A DNA stretch of 32,410 nt, taken from positions 1-32,410 of the forward strand of contig URAZ01000034.1 of the NCBI GenBank assembly GCA_900545925.1, read 5' to 3'. Below, piece by piece: positions 5,733 through 13,505 of this stretch. The notes below the pieces were generated by a model. That model did not search any database. It was given only the letters and a program-made list of their open reading frames with translations, and was not told the DNA's origin. Position numbers and translations under genes: made by a program. This DNA comes from an uncultured Eubacteriales bacterium. GTDB lineage: Bacteria; Bacillota; Clostridia; Oscillospirales; Oscillospiraceae. Position 1 is the stretch's first letter. Each line of letters begins with the position of its first letter.

Positions 5733-8228
5733 ATGGCAAGACAAGAAAAAGACAAAAGCGGAAAAAAGGCGGGAGGCGCCGGACGTGTATTCGCGGTGAT
5801 CGGAAAGGTTGTCGGTACGATCTTCCTGACGGCGTTTCTGACGGCTCTGATCTTTGCATGCCTGTTTGCGGTCTATGTGAAAAACGATCTGTCCCAGCAG
5901 GCGGAGTGGGCTTCCGACAGCTTCTCCATGGAGCAGACCTCAGTTATTTACTATGAAGATCCGGATACCGGAAAATACGAGGTCCTGCAGGCCATCTACG
6001 GCGGCTCGAACAGCACATTCGTTGAATATGACGATATTCCCAAAAACCTCATTAACGCCTGCATTGCTATTGAAGACAAGCGCTTTGAAAAGCACCAGGG
6101 CGTAGACTGGGTCACAACGATGCGTGCTTGCTTTAAAATGTTCCTCGGAAAGAGTGAAGCCGGTGGCTCGACCATTACGCAGCAGTTCATCAAAAACGCT
6201 ACCGGAGAACGGGAAGTGACCGTCCGCCGCAAGCTGGTCGAGATCTACCGCGCGCTGGAATTTGAAAAAACGCACACTAAGCCGCAGATCATGGAGTTGT
6301 ATCTCAATATCATCCCGCTGGGTGAAAACTGCCGCGGCGTGCAGTCTGCCTCGCGCGTCTATTTCGGCAAGGATGTGAAAGATCTGACGCTGGCAGAGTG
6401 TGCGTCTCTCATCGGCATCACCAACAACCCCTCGCGGTACGACCCGTATATCAGCGCGGAAAACAATAAGGAACGGCAGGAGGTCATTCTCTCCGAGATG
6501 CTCAAGCAGGGCTACATCAATCAGGTCCAGTATGACGAGGCTGTCGCGCAGGAACTGGTGTTCACGAATGCAAGCCGTGAAAAGAAGAAATCCGACGATA
6601 ATTATTCCTGGTTCGTCGATCAGGTCATTAACGATGTAGTCAACGATCTGTGTGACAAAACCGGCTATGAATACGATATCGTTTATACAATGGTCAAGAC
6701 CGGCGGTTACCAGATCTATTCCACGGTCAATCCTGATGTACAGGCTGCGGTCGATCAGGTCTATGAGGATCTTTCAAGCCTGCCCGCCACGGCAAGTTCA
6801 CAGCAGCTGCAGTCCGGCATTGTCATTGTTGACAATACGACCGGTGATATTGTTGCGTTGGCAGGTGGTGTCGGGAAAAAGCAGGGAAGCCTCGTCTGGA
6901 ACTGTGCGACGAGAAGCCTCCTGTCTCCGGGCTCCATCATCAAACCTGTTGCAGTCTACGCACCCGCCATTGAACTCGGTCTGATTACGCCTGCGACCGT
7001 CATGGACGATACGCCGTATTCCTTCACTGATTCTGCGACATGGCCCAAAAACCTCGATTCGACCTACCGCGGCCTTGTCTCCGTGGAGGAGGCTGTCGAG
7101 CAGTCGATCAATACCGTCCCGGTCAAGCTTGTGGCGGAAATGACGCCGGAATACAGCTATTCCTTCGCCAAGGATAAAATGGGACTTTCCACACTTGTTT
7201 CCTCGTATAAGACCACAAACGGCGAAGAGCTGTCCGATGTGAACCTCTGGGCGCTTGCTCTCGGCAGCCTCACAAGGGGCGTAACCGTCCGCGCTATGAC
7301 AGCGGCTTATGCCACGTTCGCAAACGAGGGCGTTTGGCGCGAAGCCCGGACTTACACCGTTGTGAAGGACTCGAACGGGCAGGTCATTCTAGATAACACG
7401 CAGGAATCCCACGTTGCCATGAAGGACATGACCGCGTGGTATATCACCGATATGCTCAAATCGACTGTCGAGAAGGGCACCGGCACGGCGGCGCAGTTGG
7501 AGAACATGACCGTCGCCGGCAAGACCGGCACGACCTCGCGTGATTTCGACCGCTGGTTTGCAGGCTATACGCCGTATTATACCGGCGTCGTCTGGTGCGG
7601 CTACAATGACCCGGAAGAGATCGTGCTGACGGATTCCGACACCAATCCCTCTATTGTCATGTGGCAGAAGGTCATGCACCTGGTGCATCAGAGCCTGAAG
7701 GATAAATCGTTCAAGCAGCCTGCGAATCTCGTTGAAGTCACGGTCTGCCGTGACAGCGGGCTTCTGCCGTCCGACGCTTGTGCACTCGACCCGCGCGGCG
7801 ACCGCACAGTCCGTGTCACGCTCAGTGCGCATGACGTTCCGACGACGCAATGCACGGCTCATAAGCTGGTTGAGATTTGCAATGCCTCCGGCCATGTGGC
7901 AAATGAGTTCTGTGCGCAGGTTCCCGGCAACGCTACGCATAAGGTTGCGCTGCTTGATGTGTCCCGTGCTTTCCCCAAAAACGGCGTGGTGGTGCTTGAT
8001 CAGGCCTATGCAATCCTGACGGGCGATCTGCCGGCCGGATACTATGCCGCCGTTTCGCCGGATGTTGATTCCATCAATGTCGAGTGCTATATCCACAGCG
8101 AGGACGATCTGCCCGAGCCGGAACCGGAGGAAGACTCCGAGGAAGACTCCGAGGAAGACACAGATCCTAGTCAGAGTGTAATTGACCGGATTCGGGACAG
8201 CATTGCAAACGGCGACAGAACCCCGTAA
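5733..8228 (+). CDS. Class A penicillin-binding protein (PBP1A-type)
   Basis: An 831-residue bifunctional cell-wall synthase. A basic N-terminus is followed by one membrane anchor at about residues 20-49. The GT51 glycosyltransferase domain (about 85-270) has the catalytic IEDKRFEKHQGVDW (Glu ~114), GGSTITQQFIKN and the RRKLVEIYRALEFEK motifs, and polymerises lipid II. The transpeptidase domain carries SxxK as SIIK (Ser ~401), SxN as SIN (~458) and KTGT (~597), so both activities should be intact. The C-terminal ~180 residues include a GLLPSDAC segment and an acidic tail with repeated EEDSEED. The ATG at 5733 has GGAGG six bases upstream; the frame extends 15 codons further without an RBS. 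It is the first gene of a run that continues into the methyltransferase 21 bases later. Confidence 0.93.
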   Translation: MARQEKDKSGKKAGGAGRVFAVIGKVVGTIFLTAFLTALIFACLFAVYVKNDLSQQAEWASDSFSMEQTSVIYYEDPDTGKYEVLQAIYGGSNSTFVEYDDIPKNLINACIAIEDKRFEKHQGVDWVTTMRACFKMFLGKSEAGGSTITQQFIKNATGEREVTVRRKLVEIYRALEFEKTHTKPQIMELYLNIIPLGENCRGVQSASRVYFGKDVKDLTLAECASLIGITNNPSRYDPYISAENNKERQEVILSEMLKQGYINQVQYDEAVAQELVFTNASREKKKSDDNYSWFVDQVINDVVNDLCDKTGYEYDIVYTMVKTGGYQIYSTVNPDVQAAVDQVYEDLSSLPATASSQQLQSGIVIVDNTTGDIVALAGGVGKKQGSLVWNCATRSLLSPGSIIKPVAVYAPAIELGLITPATVMDDTPYSFTDSATWPKNLDSTYRGLVSVEEAVEQSINTVPVKLVAEMTPEYSYSFAKDKMGLSTLVSSYKTTNGEELSDVNLWALALGSLTRGVTVRAMTAAYATFANEGVWREARTYTVVKDSNGQVILDNTQESHVAMKDMTAWYITDMLKSTVEKGTGTAAQLENMTVAGKTGTTSRDFDRWFAGYTPYYTGVVWCGYNDPEEIVLTDSDTNPSIVMWQKVMHLVHQSLKDKSFKQPANLVEVTVCRDSGLLPSDACALDPRGDRTVRVTLSAHDVPTTQCTAHKLVEICNASGHVANEFCAQVPGNATHKVALLDVSRAFPKNGVVVLDQAYAILTGDLPAGYYAAVSPDVDSINVECYIHSEDDLPEPEPEEDSEEDSEEDTDPSQSVIDRIRDSIANGDRTP

Positions 8229-8249
8229 TCAAAACACAAGGAGAGCAAC

Positions 8250-9119
8250 ATGTGGCTTGCTGACAGCTGGAAGGACTATGAGGTCCTTGATACCTCCGCC
8301 GGAGAAAAACTTGAACGGTGGGGAAAGTATATCCTCGTGCGCCCGGATCCGCAGGTGATCTGGAACACGCCGAAGGACGATCCGCTCTGGCGGAAGTATG
8401 ACGCGCGCTACGCGCGCTCAAATACCGGAGGCGGAAAGTGGCAGAATCTGCGCCTGCCCGCACAGTGGCAGGTGCGCTATAAGGAACTGACCTTTCAGGT
8501 CAAGCCCATGAATTTCAAGCATACCGGTGTCTTTCCGGAGCAGGCGGCAAACTGGGATTTCATGATGGAGAAAATCCGAAATGCCGGCCGTCCCATCCGC
8601 GTTCTGAACCTGTTTGCCTATACCGGCGGTGCGACCATCGCCTGCGCTGCTGCGGGCGCGAGCGTTTGCCACGTTGATGCGGCCAAGGGCATGGTGCTCT
8701 GGGCAAAGGAAAATGCGAAGGTCTCCGGGCTTGAGGACAAGCCGATCCGCTGGATCGTGGATGACTGCGCCAAATTTGTTGAGCGCGAGATCCGGCGCGG
8801 CAAGACCTATGATGCAATCATCATGGACCCACCCAGCTACGGACGCGGCCCGTCCGGCGAGGTCTGGAAGCTGGAGGAGAATCTGTATCCGTTCGTGGAT
8901 CTCGTCAGCCGTGTACTCTCCGATGATCCGCTGTTTTTTATCATCAATTCGTATACGACGGGGCTGGCCCCGTCCGTTATGCGCTATTTGACGGAGACAA
9001 TCGTCTCGAAGAAATACGGCGGCTATACCCAGTCTGACGAACTGGGCTTGCCGGTGCGCGATACGGGCCTTGCCCTACCGTGCGGCGCGACCTGCCGCTG
9101 GACAAAGGAGAAACCATGA
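8250..9119 (+). CDS. Class I SAM-dependent methyltransferase (RlmI/RlmK-like)
   Basis: A 289-residue enzyme. The core has the SAM-binding motif VLNLFAYTGGATIACAAAG (residues ~117-135) and the catalytic-loop motif IMDPPSYGRG near 190. This places it with the Methyltrans_SAM proteins related to the rRNA methyltransferases RlmI and the RlmK half of RlmL. The N-terminal ~100 residues are a mixed fold with no PUA domain visible, so the substrate (probably RNA) is not fixed. The ATG at 8250 follows AAGGAGAG. The gene lies 21 bp after the PBP gene, and its TGA overlaps the ATG of the first EcfA gene (ATGA), so it is co-translated with the ECF module. There is no obvious biochemical link between the two. 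Confidence 0.82.
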   Translation: MWLADSWKDYEVLDTSAGEKLERWGKYILVRPDPQVIWNTPKDDPLWRKYDARYARSNTGGGKWQNLRLPAQWQVRYKELTFQVKPMNFKHTGVFPEQAANWDFMMEKIRNAGRPIRVLNLFAYTGGATIACAAAGASVCHVDAAKGMVLWAKENAKVSGLEDKPIRWIVDDCAKFVEREIRRGKTYDAIIMDPPSYGRGPSGEVWKLEENLYPFVDLVSRVLSDDPLFFIINSYTTGLAPSVMRYLTETIVSKKYGGYTQSDELGLPVRDTGLALPCGATCRWTKEKP

Positions 9120-9967
9120 CCACAGCGATCCAAGTAAACGATCTGCACTATACTTACGAAGGACAGGACGGCGGCGAGACGCACATCGTCTTTGACGGCC
9201 TGAACCTGTCCATTGAGCAGGGAAGCTTTGTTGCCGTGCTCGGGCATAACGGCTGCGGCAAATCGACGCTGGCCAAGCATTTTAACGCGATTCTTCTGCC
9301 CGCAGGCGGCAGCGTAATGGTATACGGCATGGATACAAAGGACGAGGCGCTTCTGCTTGCCGTCCGGCAGCATGTGGGCATGGTCTTCCAGAACCCGGAT
9401 AACCAGATTGTCTCCAATGTCGTAGAAGAAGATGTTGCGTTTGCTCCGGAAAATCTCGGCGTTGCTTCGCAGGAGATCCGGCAGCGCGTCGATGATGCCC
9501 TCAAGGCAGTCGGCATGTACGACTACCGTACTTATGCTCCGCAGCTTCTGTCCGGCGGCCAGAAGCAGCGTGTGGCTATCGCGGGCGTTCTTGCTATGCA
9601 GCCGCAGTGCGTCGTGCTTGACGAGCCGACCGCCATGCTCGACCCGCAGGGACGGCGCGAGGTGCTCGATACTGTCGAGCGACTGAACCATGAGACCGGC
9701 ATGACGGTCATTCTGATTACCCATCACATGGACGAGGCTGCGCGCGCAGACCGTGTGATTGCCATGTCCGAGGGCCGGATCGTCGCCGACGGAACGCCGC
9801 AGGCGGTTTTCGCGCAGGAGCCGCTGCTGCGCAGCGTCGGCCTTGACGTGCCGCAGACCGAGCAGCTTTTGCTGGAACTGAAGCGGCGCGGCATTGATAT
9901 TCCGACCGACGCGCTGACGCCGGAGGCTTGCGCACAGCTGCTTCAACAGCGCATCGCGCAGCGCTGA
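9116..9967 (+). CDS. ecfA1: Energy-coupling factor transporter ATPase (EcfA1)
   Basis: A 283-residue ABC ATPase of the CbiO/EcfA type. Walker A is GHNGCGKST (~42-50), the Q-loop is VFQNPDNQIV, the signature is LLSGGQKQRVAIAGVLA and Walker B is VVLDEPTAMLDP, followed by the H-loop THHMDEA. It supplies energy for vitamin or metal uptake as one of the two ATPases of the shared ECF module, with EcfT and interchangeable S components. ATG 9116 overlaps the previous stop and has AAAGGAG before it; an in-frame start further upstream lies inside the methyltransferase and is not used. The C-terminal ~60 residues (VPQTEQLLLELKRRGID) are the usual EcfA extension. No S component is encoded nearby, so this looks like the group II (shared) arrangement. 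Confidence 0.92.
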   Translation: MTTAIQVNDLHYTYEGQDGGETHIVFDGLNLSIEQGSFVAVLGHNGCGKSTLAKHFNAILLPAGGSVMVYGMDTKDEALLLAVRQHVGMVFQNPDNQIVSNVVEEDVAFAPENLGVASQEIRQRVDDALKAVGMYDYRTYAPQLLSGGQKQRVAIAGVLAMQPQCVVLDEPTAMLDPQGRREVLDTVERLNHETGMTVILITHHMDEAARADRVIAMSEGRIVADGTPQAVFAQEPLLRSVGLDVPQTEQLLLELKRRGIDIPTDALTPEACAQLLQQRIAQR

Positions 9968-9992
9968 ACCAGAAAACCCGGAGGAAGAAGCC

Positions 9993-10862
9993 TTGACGCC
10001 TATTTTAGAGATACAGAAGCTTTCTCACATCTATAGTCCGGATACGCCGTTTGAACATGCGGCGCTCAGAAACGTCGATCTTACGATCTGCCGGGGTGAA
10101 TTTGTTGGCCTGATCGGCCATACCGGCTCCGGAAAATCCACGCTGGTACAGCATATGAACGGTCTTCTGAAGCCGACATCTGGCCGTGTGCTGTTTGACG
10201 GCCGCGATATCTGGGAGGACCCCAAATTCACCCGCCAGATCCGGTTCCATGTCGGTCTGGTGTTCCAGTACCCAGAGTACCAGCTGTTTGAGGAAACAGT
10301 CTACGCCGATATCGCCTTCGGCCCCAAAAACATGGGACTATCCAAAGACGAGATCGACGCGCGCGTCCGCCGCGCAGCGGGCTTTGTCGGCATTTCCGAG
10401 GCGGAACTTTCCAAATCCCCATTTGATCTTTCCGGCGGCCAAAAGCGCCGCGCGGCCATCGCGGGCGTGATTGCCATGGAGCCGGACGTGCTCATTCTCG
10501 ATGAGCCGACGGCGGGACTTGATCCCGCGGGCCGCGAGAGCATTCTGAAAAATATCCGCGATTATCAGGCCGCGCAGCATGCGGCCGTTGTAATGGTCAG
10601 CCACTCAATGGAGGAAATTGCCTCCAATGTTGACCGACTGATCGTCATGGAAAAGGGGACTGCCGTCATGACCGGCGCACCGTCCGAGGTCTTTTCGCAT
10701 GCGGCGGAACTTGTCTCCATGGGTCTGAACGTGCCGTGCATGACGCAGGTGCTGCTGCGGCTTCAGCAGCTTGGTGTAAATGTTCCGGCTTCGGCCTATA
10801 CGGTCGAACAAGCGGCGGATATCCTTGAACCGCTTCTGAAGGGAGGCGCGCGGATATGCTGA
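9993..10862 (+). CDS. ecfA2: Energy-coupling factor transporter ATPase (EcfA2)
   Basis: A 289-residue partner of EcfA1. Walker A is GHTGSGKST (~43-51), the Q-loop is VFQYPEYQLFEETVYADIAFGP, the signature LSGGQKRRAAIAGVIA and Walker B LILDEPTAGLDP, followed by SHSMEEI. YPEYQLF in the Q-loop is typical of EcfA2 and separates it from EcfA1. The start is a TTG at 9993 with GGAGG about seven bases upstream; the frame has no earlier sensible start. It follows EcfA1 after 25 bp and overlaps ecfT by seven bases, so ATPase and membrane subunit should be made in a fixed ratio. The C-terminal region (MTQVLLRLQQLGVNVP) parallels that of EcfA1. Confidence 0.92.
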   Translation: MTPILEIQKLSHIYSPDTPFEHAALRNVDLTICRGEFVGLIGHTGSGKSTLVQHMNGLLKPTSGRVLFDGRDIWEDPKFTRQIRFHVGLVFQYPEYQLFEETVYADIAFGPKNMGLSKDEIDARVRRAAGFVGISEAELSKSPFDLSGGQKRRAAIAGVIAMEPDVLILDEPTAGLDPAGRESILKNIRDYQAAQHAAVVMVSHSMEEIASNVDRLIVMEKGTAVMTGAPSEVFSHAAELVSMGLNVPCMTQVLLRLQQLGVNVPASAYTVEQAADILEPLLKGGARIC

Positions 10863-11659
10863 AGGACGTAACGCTCGGCCAGTTTTTCCCCGGTCAGACA
10901 CCCATCCATAAGCTTGACCCCCGCACAAAGCTTGTGCTTGTGATTGTCTACATTGTCGCGCTGTTTCTCGCAAAATGGTTCGTTTCCTATGCAGCTATCG
11001 CTGCATTTCTTGCGCTTGTCATTGCCATGAGCCAGATACGGCTGAAGGTTGTGCTCAAAAACCTCAAGCCGCTTCTGTTCATCATCATCTTGACTGCGCT
11101 TTTGAACCTGTTTTACGGACAGGGAGAACCAATCGCACAGTTCTGGATTTTTAAAATCACAAAATCCGGCATTCAGAATGCTGTCTTTATGGTGCTCCGC
11201 ATCTCTTTACTGGTTGCCGGCACATTTATGTTAACCTATACGACCTCGCCGATTGCCCTGACGGACGGATTGGAAAGTCTGCTGTCTCCGCTCAAAAAGC
11301 TGCACGCGCCGGTGCATGAACTTTCCATGATGATGTCTATTGCACTGCGCTTTATTCCCACACTGATCGAGGAGACGGACAAGATCATGTCAGCGCAGAA
11401 GGCCAGAGGCGCAGATTTTGAGTCTGGAAATCTTCTCAGCCGCGCCAAGGCACTCGTGCCCATTCTTGTTCCGCTGTTTATCAGCGCGTTCCGCCGGGCC
11501 GACGAACTTGCGACTGCCATGGAATGCCGCTGCTACCACGGCGGCGAGGGCCGGACGAAACTGTCAGAACTGCACTATCAGAGGCGCGATTATTTCGCCT
11601 ACCTCTCCGGCACAGCGCTGCTTGCCGTCATGATCGTACTCCGGCATTTCGGTTTATAA
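10856..11659 (+). CDS. ecfT: Energy-coupling factor transporter transmembrane protein EcfT
   Basis: A 267-residue membrane protein with several hydrophobic helices in the N-terminal part and the last helix at GTALLAVMIVLRH. N-terminal GQFFPGQTPIHKLDPRTKLV is the standard EcfT opening. The cytoplasmic coupling region has the two conserved Ala-Arg-Gly-like motifs: SAQKARGADFES near residue 180 and AMECRCYHGGEGR near 222, which sit in the grooves of the two EcfA subunits. It scaffolds the substrate-binding S proteins. The ATG overlaps the ecfA2 stop by seven bases. truA, often next in Firmicutes, is absent; a 144-bp gap follows with no clear terminator, then thiI. Confidence 0.92.
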   Translation: MLKDVTLGQFFPGQTPIHKLDPRTKLVLVIVYIVALFLAKWFVSYAAIAAFLALVIAMSQIRLKVVLKNLKPLLFIIILTALLNLFYGQGEPIAQFWIFKITKSGIQNAVFMVLRISLLVAGTFMLTYTTSPIALTDGLESLLSPLKKLHAPVHELSMMMSIALRFIPTLIEETDKIMSAQKARGADFESGNLLSRAKALVPILVPLFISAFRRADELATAMECRCYHGGEGRTKLSELHYQRRDYFAYLSGTALLAVMIVLRHFGL

Positions 11660-11803
11660 CGCAGTACCAAGTCACGCCTCGCTCCAAGGGGGACTAGGGG
11701 ATCGACCGCACCGGTACATTACAGAAAGATCGAGTTTTGGACGTTGCAATGCGGTTTGCAGATATTATGTGGAAAAATAATTTTGTAGATAGGACAATAC
11801 ATC

Positions 11804-12997
11804 ATGAAAGAACTTTTTTTGTTAAAATTGGGTGAGATCGTCCTGAAGGGACAGAACCGCCGCGTCTTTGAGGACAAACTCAAAACTGTCACCCGCCGCC
11901 GCATGGTAAAGTTCGGCGAGTTCAAGGTTTCGATCGTCCAATCGACGCTTTATGTCGAACCGCTGACCGACGACTGCGATCTGGACGGCGCGTGGGAGGC
12001 ATGCGGTACGATTTTCGGCGTGGCCCAGATGTGCCGCTGCCGCGCGTGCGAAAAAAATCTTGACGCGATGTTCGCTGCTGTCTGCGACTATCTGGGCGAG
12101 GAACTGTCCATGGCCAAAAGCTTCAAGGTCGAATCCAAGCGCTCGGATAAACGCTTCCCGCTGAATTCCATCCAGATTTCACAGGAGATCGGCGGCCGGC
12201 TGGCAGAGGAATTCCCGAACGTTCTGGTTGATGTCCACAATCCCGATTATACTGTCAATATCGAGGTCCGTGAGACTGCGGCCTATGTCCACGGCCCGTC
12301 GGTTCCTGGCGCAGGCGGCCTGCCGACCGGAACCGGCGGACGCGCAGCAGTTTTGCTCTCCGGCGGCATTGACTCGCCGGTTGCGGGCTATATGATCGCC
12401 AAACGCGGCGTGGAAATCGAGTGCATCCATTTCTTCTCGTATCCGTATACCTCGGAGTTGGCAAAGGAAAAGGTTCTGGAACTGGCGCACATCATGACGA
12501 AGTTCTGCGGCCGTATGACCGTCGATATCGTCGGTTTTACTGAAATTCAGGAGGCCATCCGTGACCATTGCCGCGAAGAATACTTCACGATCATCATGCG
12601 CCGCTTTATGATGCGCATCGCGGAGGCCATTGGCCGCGACCATGGCGCGAAGTGCCTCGTCACCGGCGAAAATCTCGGACAGGTCGCGTCCCAGACCATG
12701 GACGCCATGGCCGTGACCGGCGCAGTCGTCCATATGCCCATTTTCCATCCGCTGATCGGCATGGACAAGGAGGAGATCGTCACCGTCGCCCGCCGTATTG
12801 GGACGCTGGATACCTCTATTCTTCCGTATGAGGATTGCTGCACTGTCTTTACGCCTAAGCATCCGAAGACAAAGCCGGTTCTCGCACAGGTTGAGGCCGA
12901 GGAGCAGAAGCTGGACGTTGAGGGCCTGATCGCCCGCGCCATTGCCAACACTGAAAAGACTCAGATCCGGTATTATGAAGATGAACACAAGGGCTGA
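11804..12997 (+). CDS. thiI: tRNA 4-thiouridine synthase ThiI
   Basis: A 397-residue enzyme that adenylates U8 of tRNA and transfers sulfur to make 4-thiouridine; it also feeds sulfur to thiamine synthesis. The N-terminus starts with the LLKLGEIVLKGQNRRVFE motif. It is followed by an NFLD/THUMP RNA-binding part to about residue 165. Then comes the PP-loop LLSGGIDSPVAGYMI (~184-198) and the conserved VTGENLGQVASQT and DCCTVFTPKHPKT segments. There is no C-terminal rhodanese domain, as is usual in Gram-positive ThiI, so a cysteine desulfurase must deliver sulfur; none is adjacent. The start lacks a strong RBS (ATAGGA). TTGCAG-16-TAATTT at 11756-11783 is a possible promoter. The 3' end overlaps the cinA-like gene. 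Confidence 0.93.
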   Translation: MKELFLLKLGEIVLKGQNRRVFEDKLKTVTRRRMVKFGEFKVSIVQSTLYVEPLTDDCDLDGAWEACGTIFGVAQMCRCRACEKNLDAMFAAVCDYLGEELSMAKSFKVESKRSDKRFPLNSIQISQEIGGRLAEEFPNVLVDVHNPDYTVNIEVRETAAYVHGPSVPGAGGLPTGTGGRAAVLLSGGIDSPVAGYMIAKRGVEIECIHFFSYPYTSELAKEKVLELAHIMTKFCGRMTVDIVGFTEIQEAIRDHCREEYFTIIMRRFMMRIAEAIGRDHGAKCLVTGENLGQVASQTMDAMAVTGAVVHMPIFHPLIGMDKEEIVTVARRIGTLDTSILPYEDCCTVFTPKHPKTKPVLAQVEAEEQKLDVEGLIARAIANTEKTQIRYYEDEHKG

Positions 12998-13448
12998 GGC
13001 AGTAATTGCACGCCTGAAAGAGCAGGGGCTGACGCTTGCTACGGCGGAATCCTGCACCGGCGGTCTGATCGGCAAGCTGCTGACCGACGTTCCGGGCGCT
13101 TCCGCCGTGTATAAGGGCGGTGTGATAAGTTATGTAAACGAAATCAAGCATCGCCTGCTTGGTGTAGAGCAGGAGATACTTGATGTTTGCACTGCCGTCT
13201 CGCGCGAGACAGCACATGAAATGGCGCGCGGTGCGCGCGAACGCCTTGCGGCGGACTGTGCCGTGTCCGTGACTGGCCTTGCAGGCCCGGACGGCGATGG
13301 TACGGGCCGCCCGGTCGGTCTTGTCTATATTGCGGTTGATACTGCTGGTTTCTCCTTCTGCAAGGAACTGCACCTGTCCGGCGACCGCGCTAAAATCCGC
13401 GAACAGGCCGCCGACGCAGTTTTTCAGCTGATTCTGGATACAATATGA
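12975..13448 (+). CDS. CinA C-terminal domain protein (nicotinamide-nucleotide amidohydrolase)
   Basis: A 157-residue stand-alone CinA C-terminal (PncC-type) domain. It is expected to deamidate nicotinamide mononucleotide to nicotinate mononucleotide in pyridine nucleotide salvage. Diagnostic motifs are TLATAESCTGGLIGKLLT near the start, YKGGVISYVNEIKHRLLGV, the TAVSRETAHEMARGARE helix and SVTGLAGPDGDGTGRPVGLVYIAV. The N-terminal COG1058 domain of full-length CinA is missing, as in many PncC proteins. It overlaps thiI by 17-23 bases; ATG 12975 and ATG 12981 are both possible and no clear Shine-Dalgarno separates them, so it probably depends on translational coupling. Followed by the terminator shared with pepF. 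Confidence 0.88.
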   Translation: MKMNTRAEAVIARLKEQGLTLATAESCTGGLIGKLLTDVPGASAVYKGGVISYVNEIKHRLLGVEQEILDVCTAVSRETAHEMARGARERLAADCAVSVTGLAGPDGDGTGRPVGLVYIAVDTAGFSFCKELHLSGDRAKIREQAADAVFQLILDTI

Positions 13449-13488
13449 GAAAAACAGCCGCCCGGGAACGAAATTCGTTTCCGGGCGG
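13446..13488 (-). terminator. Terminator of pepF, between convergent genes
   Basis: A 14-bp stem CCGCCCGG.../...CCGGGCGG (13458-13488). Read on the minus strand it is followed by CTGTTTTTCTC, a good U-tract, so it primarily ends pepF. On the plus strand the T-run is missing, but it may still work for thiI-cinA. Confidence 0.8.
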
Positions 13489-13505
13489 ATTGCTATCTGT
13501 GTGGA

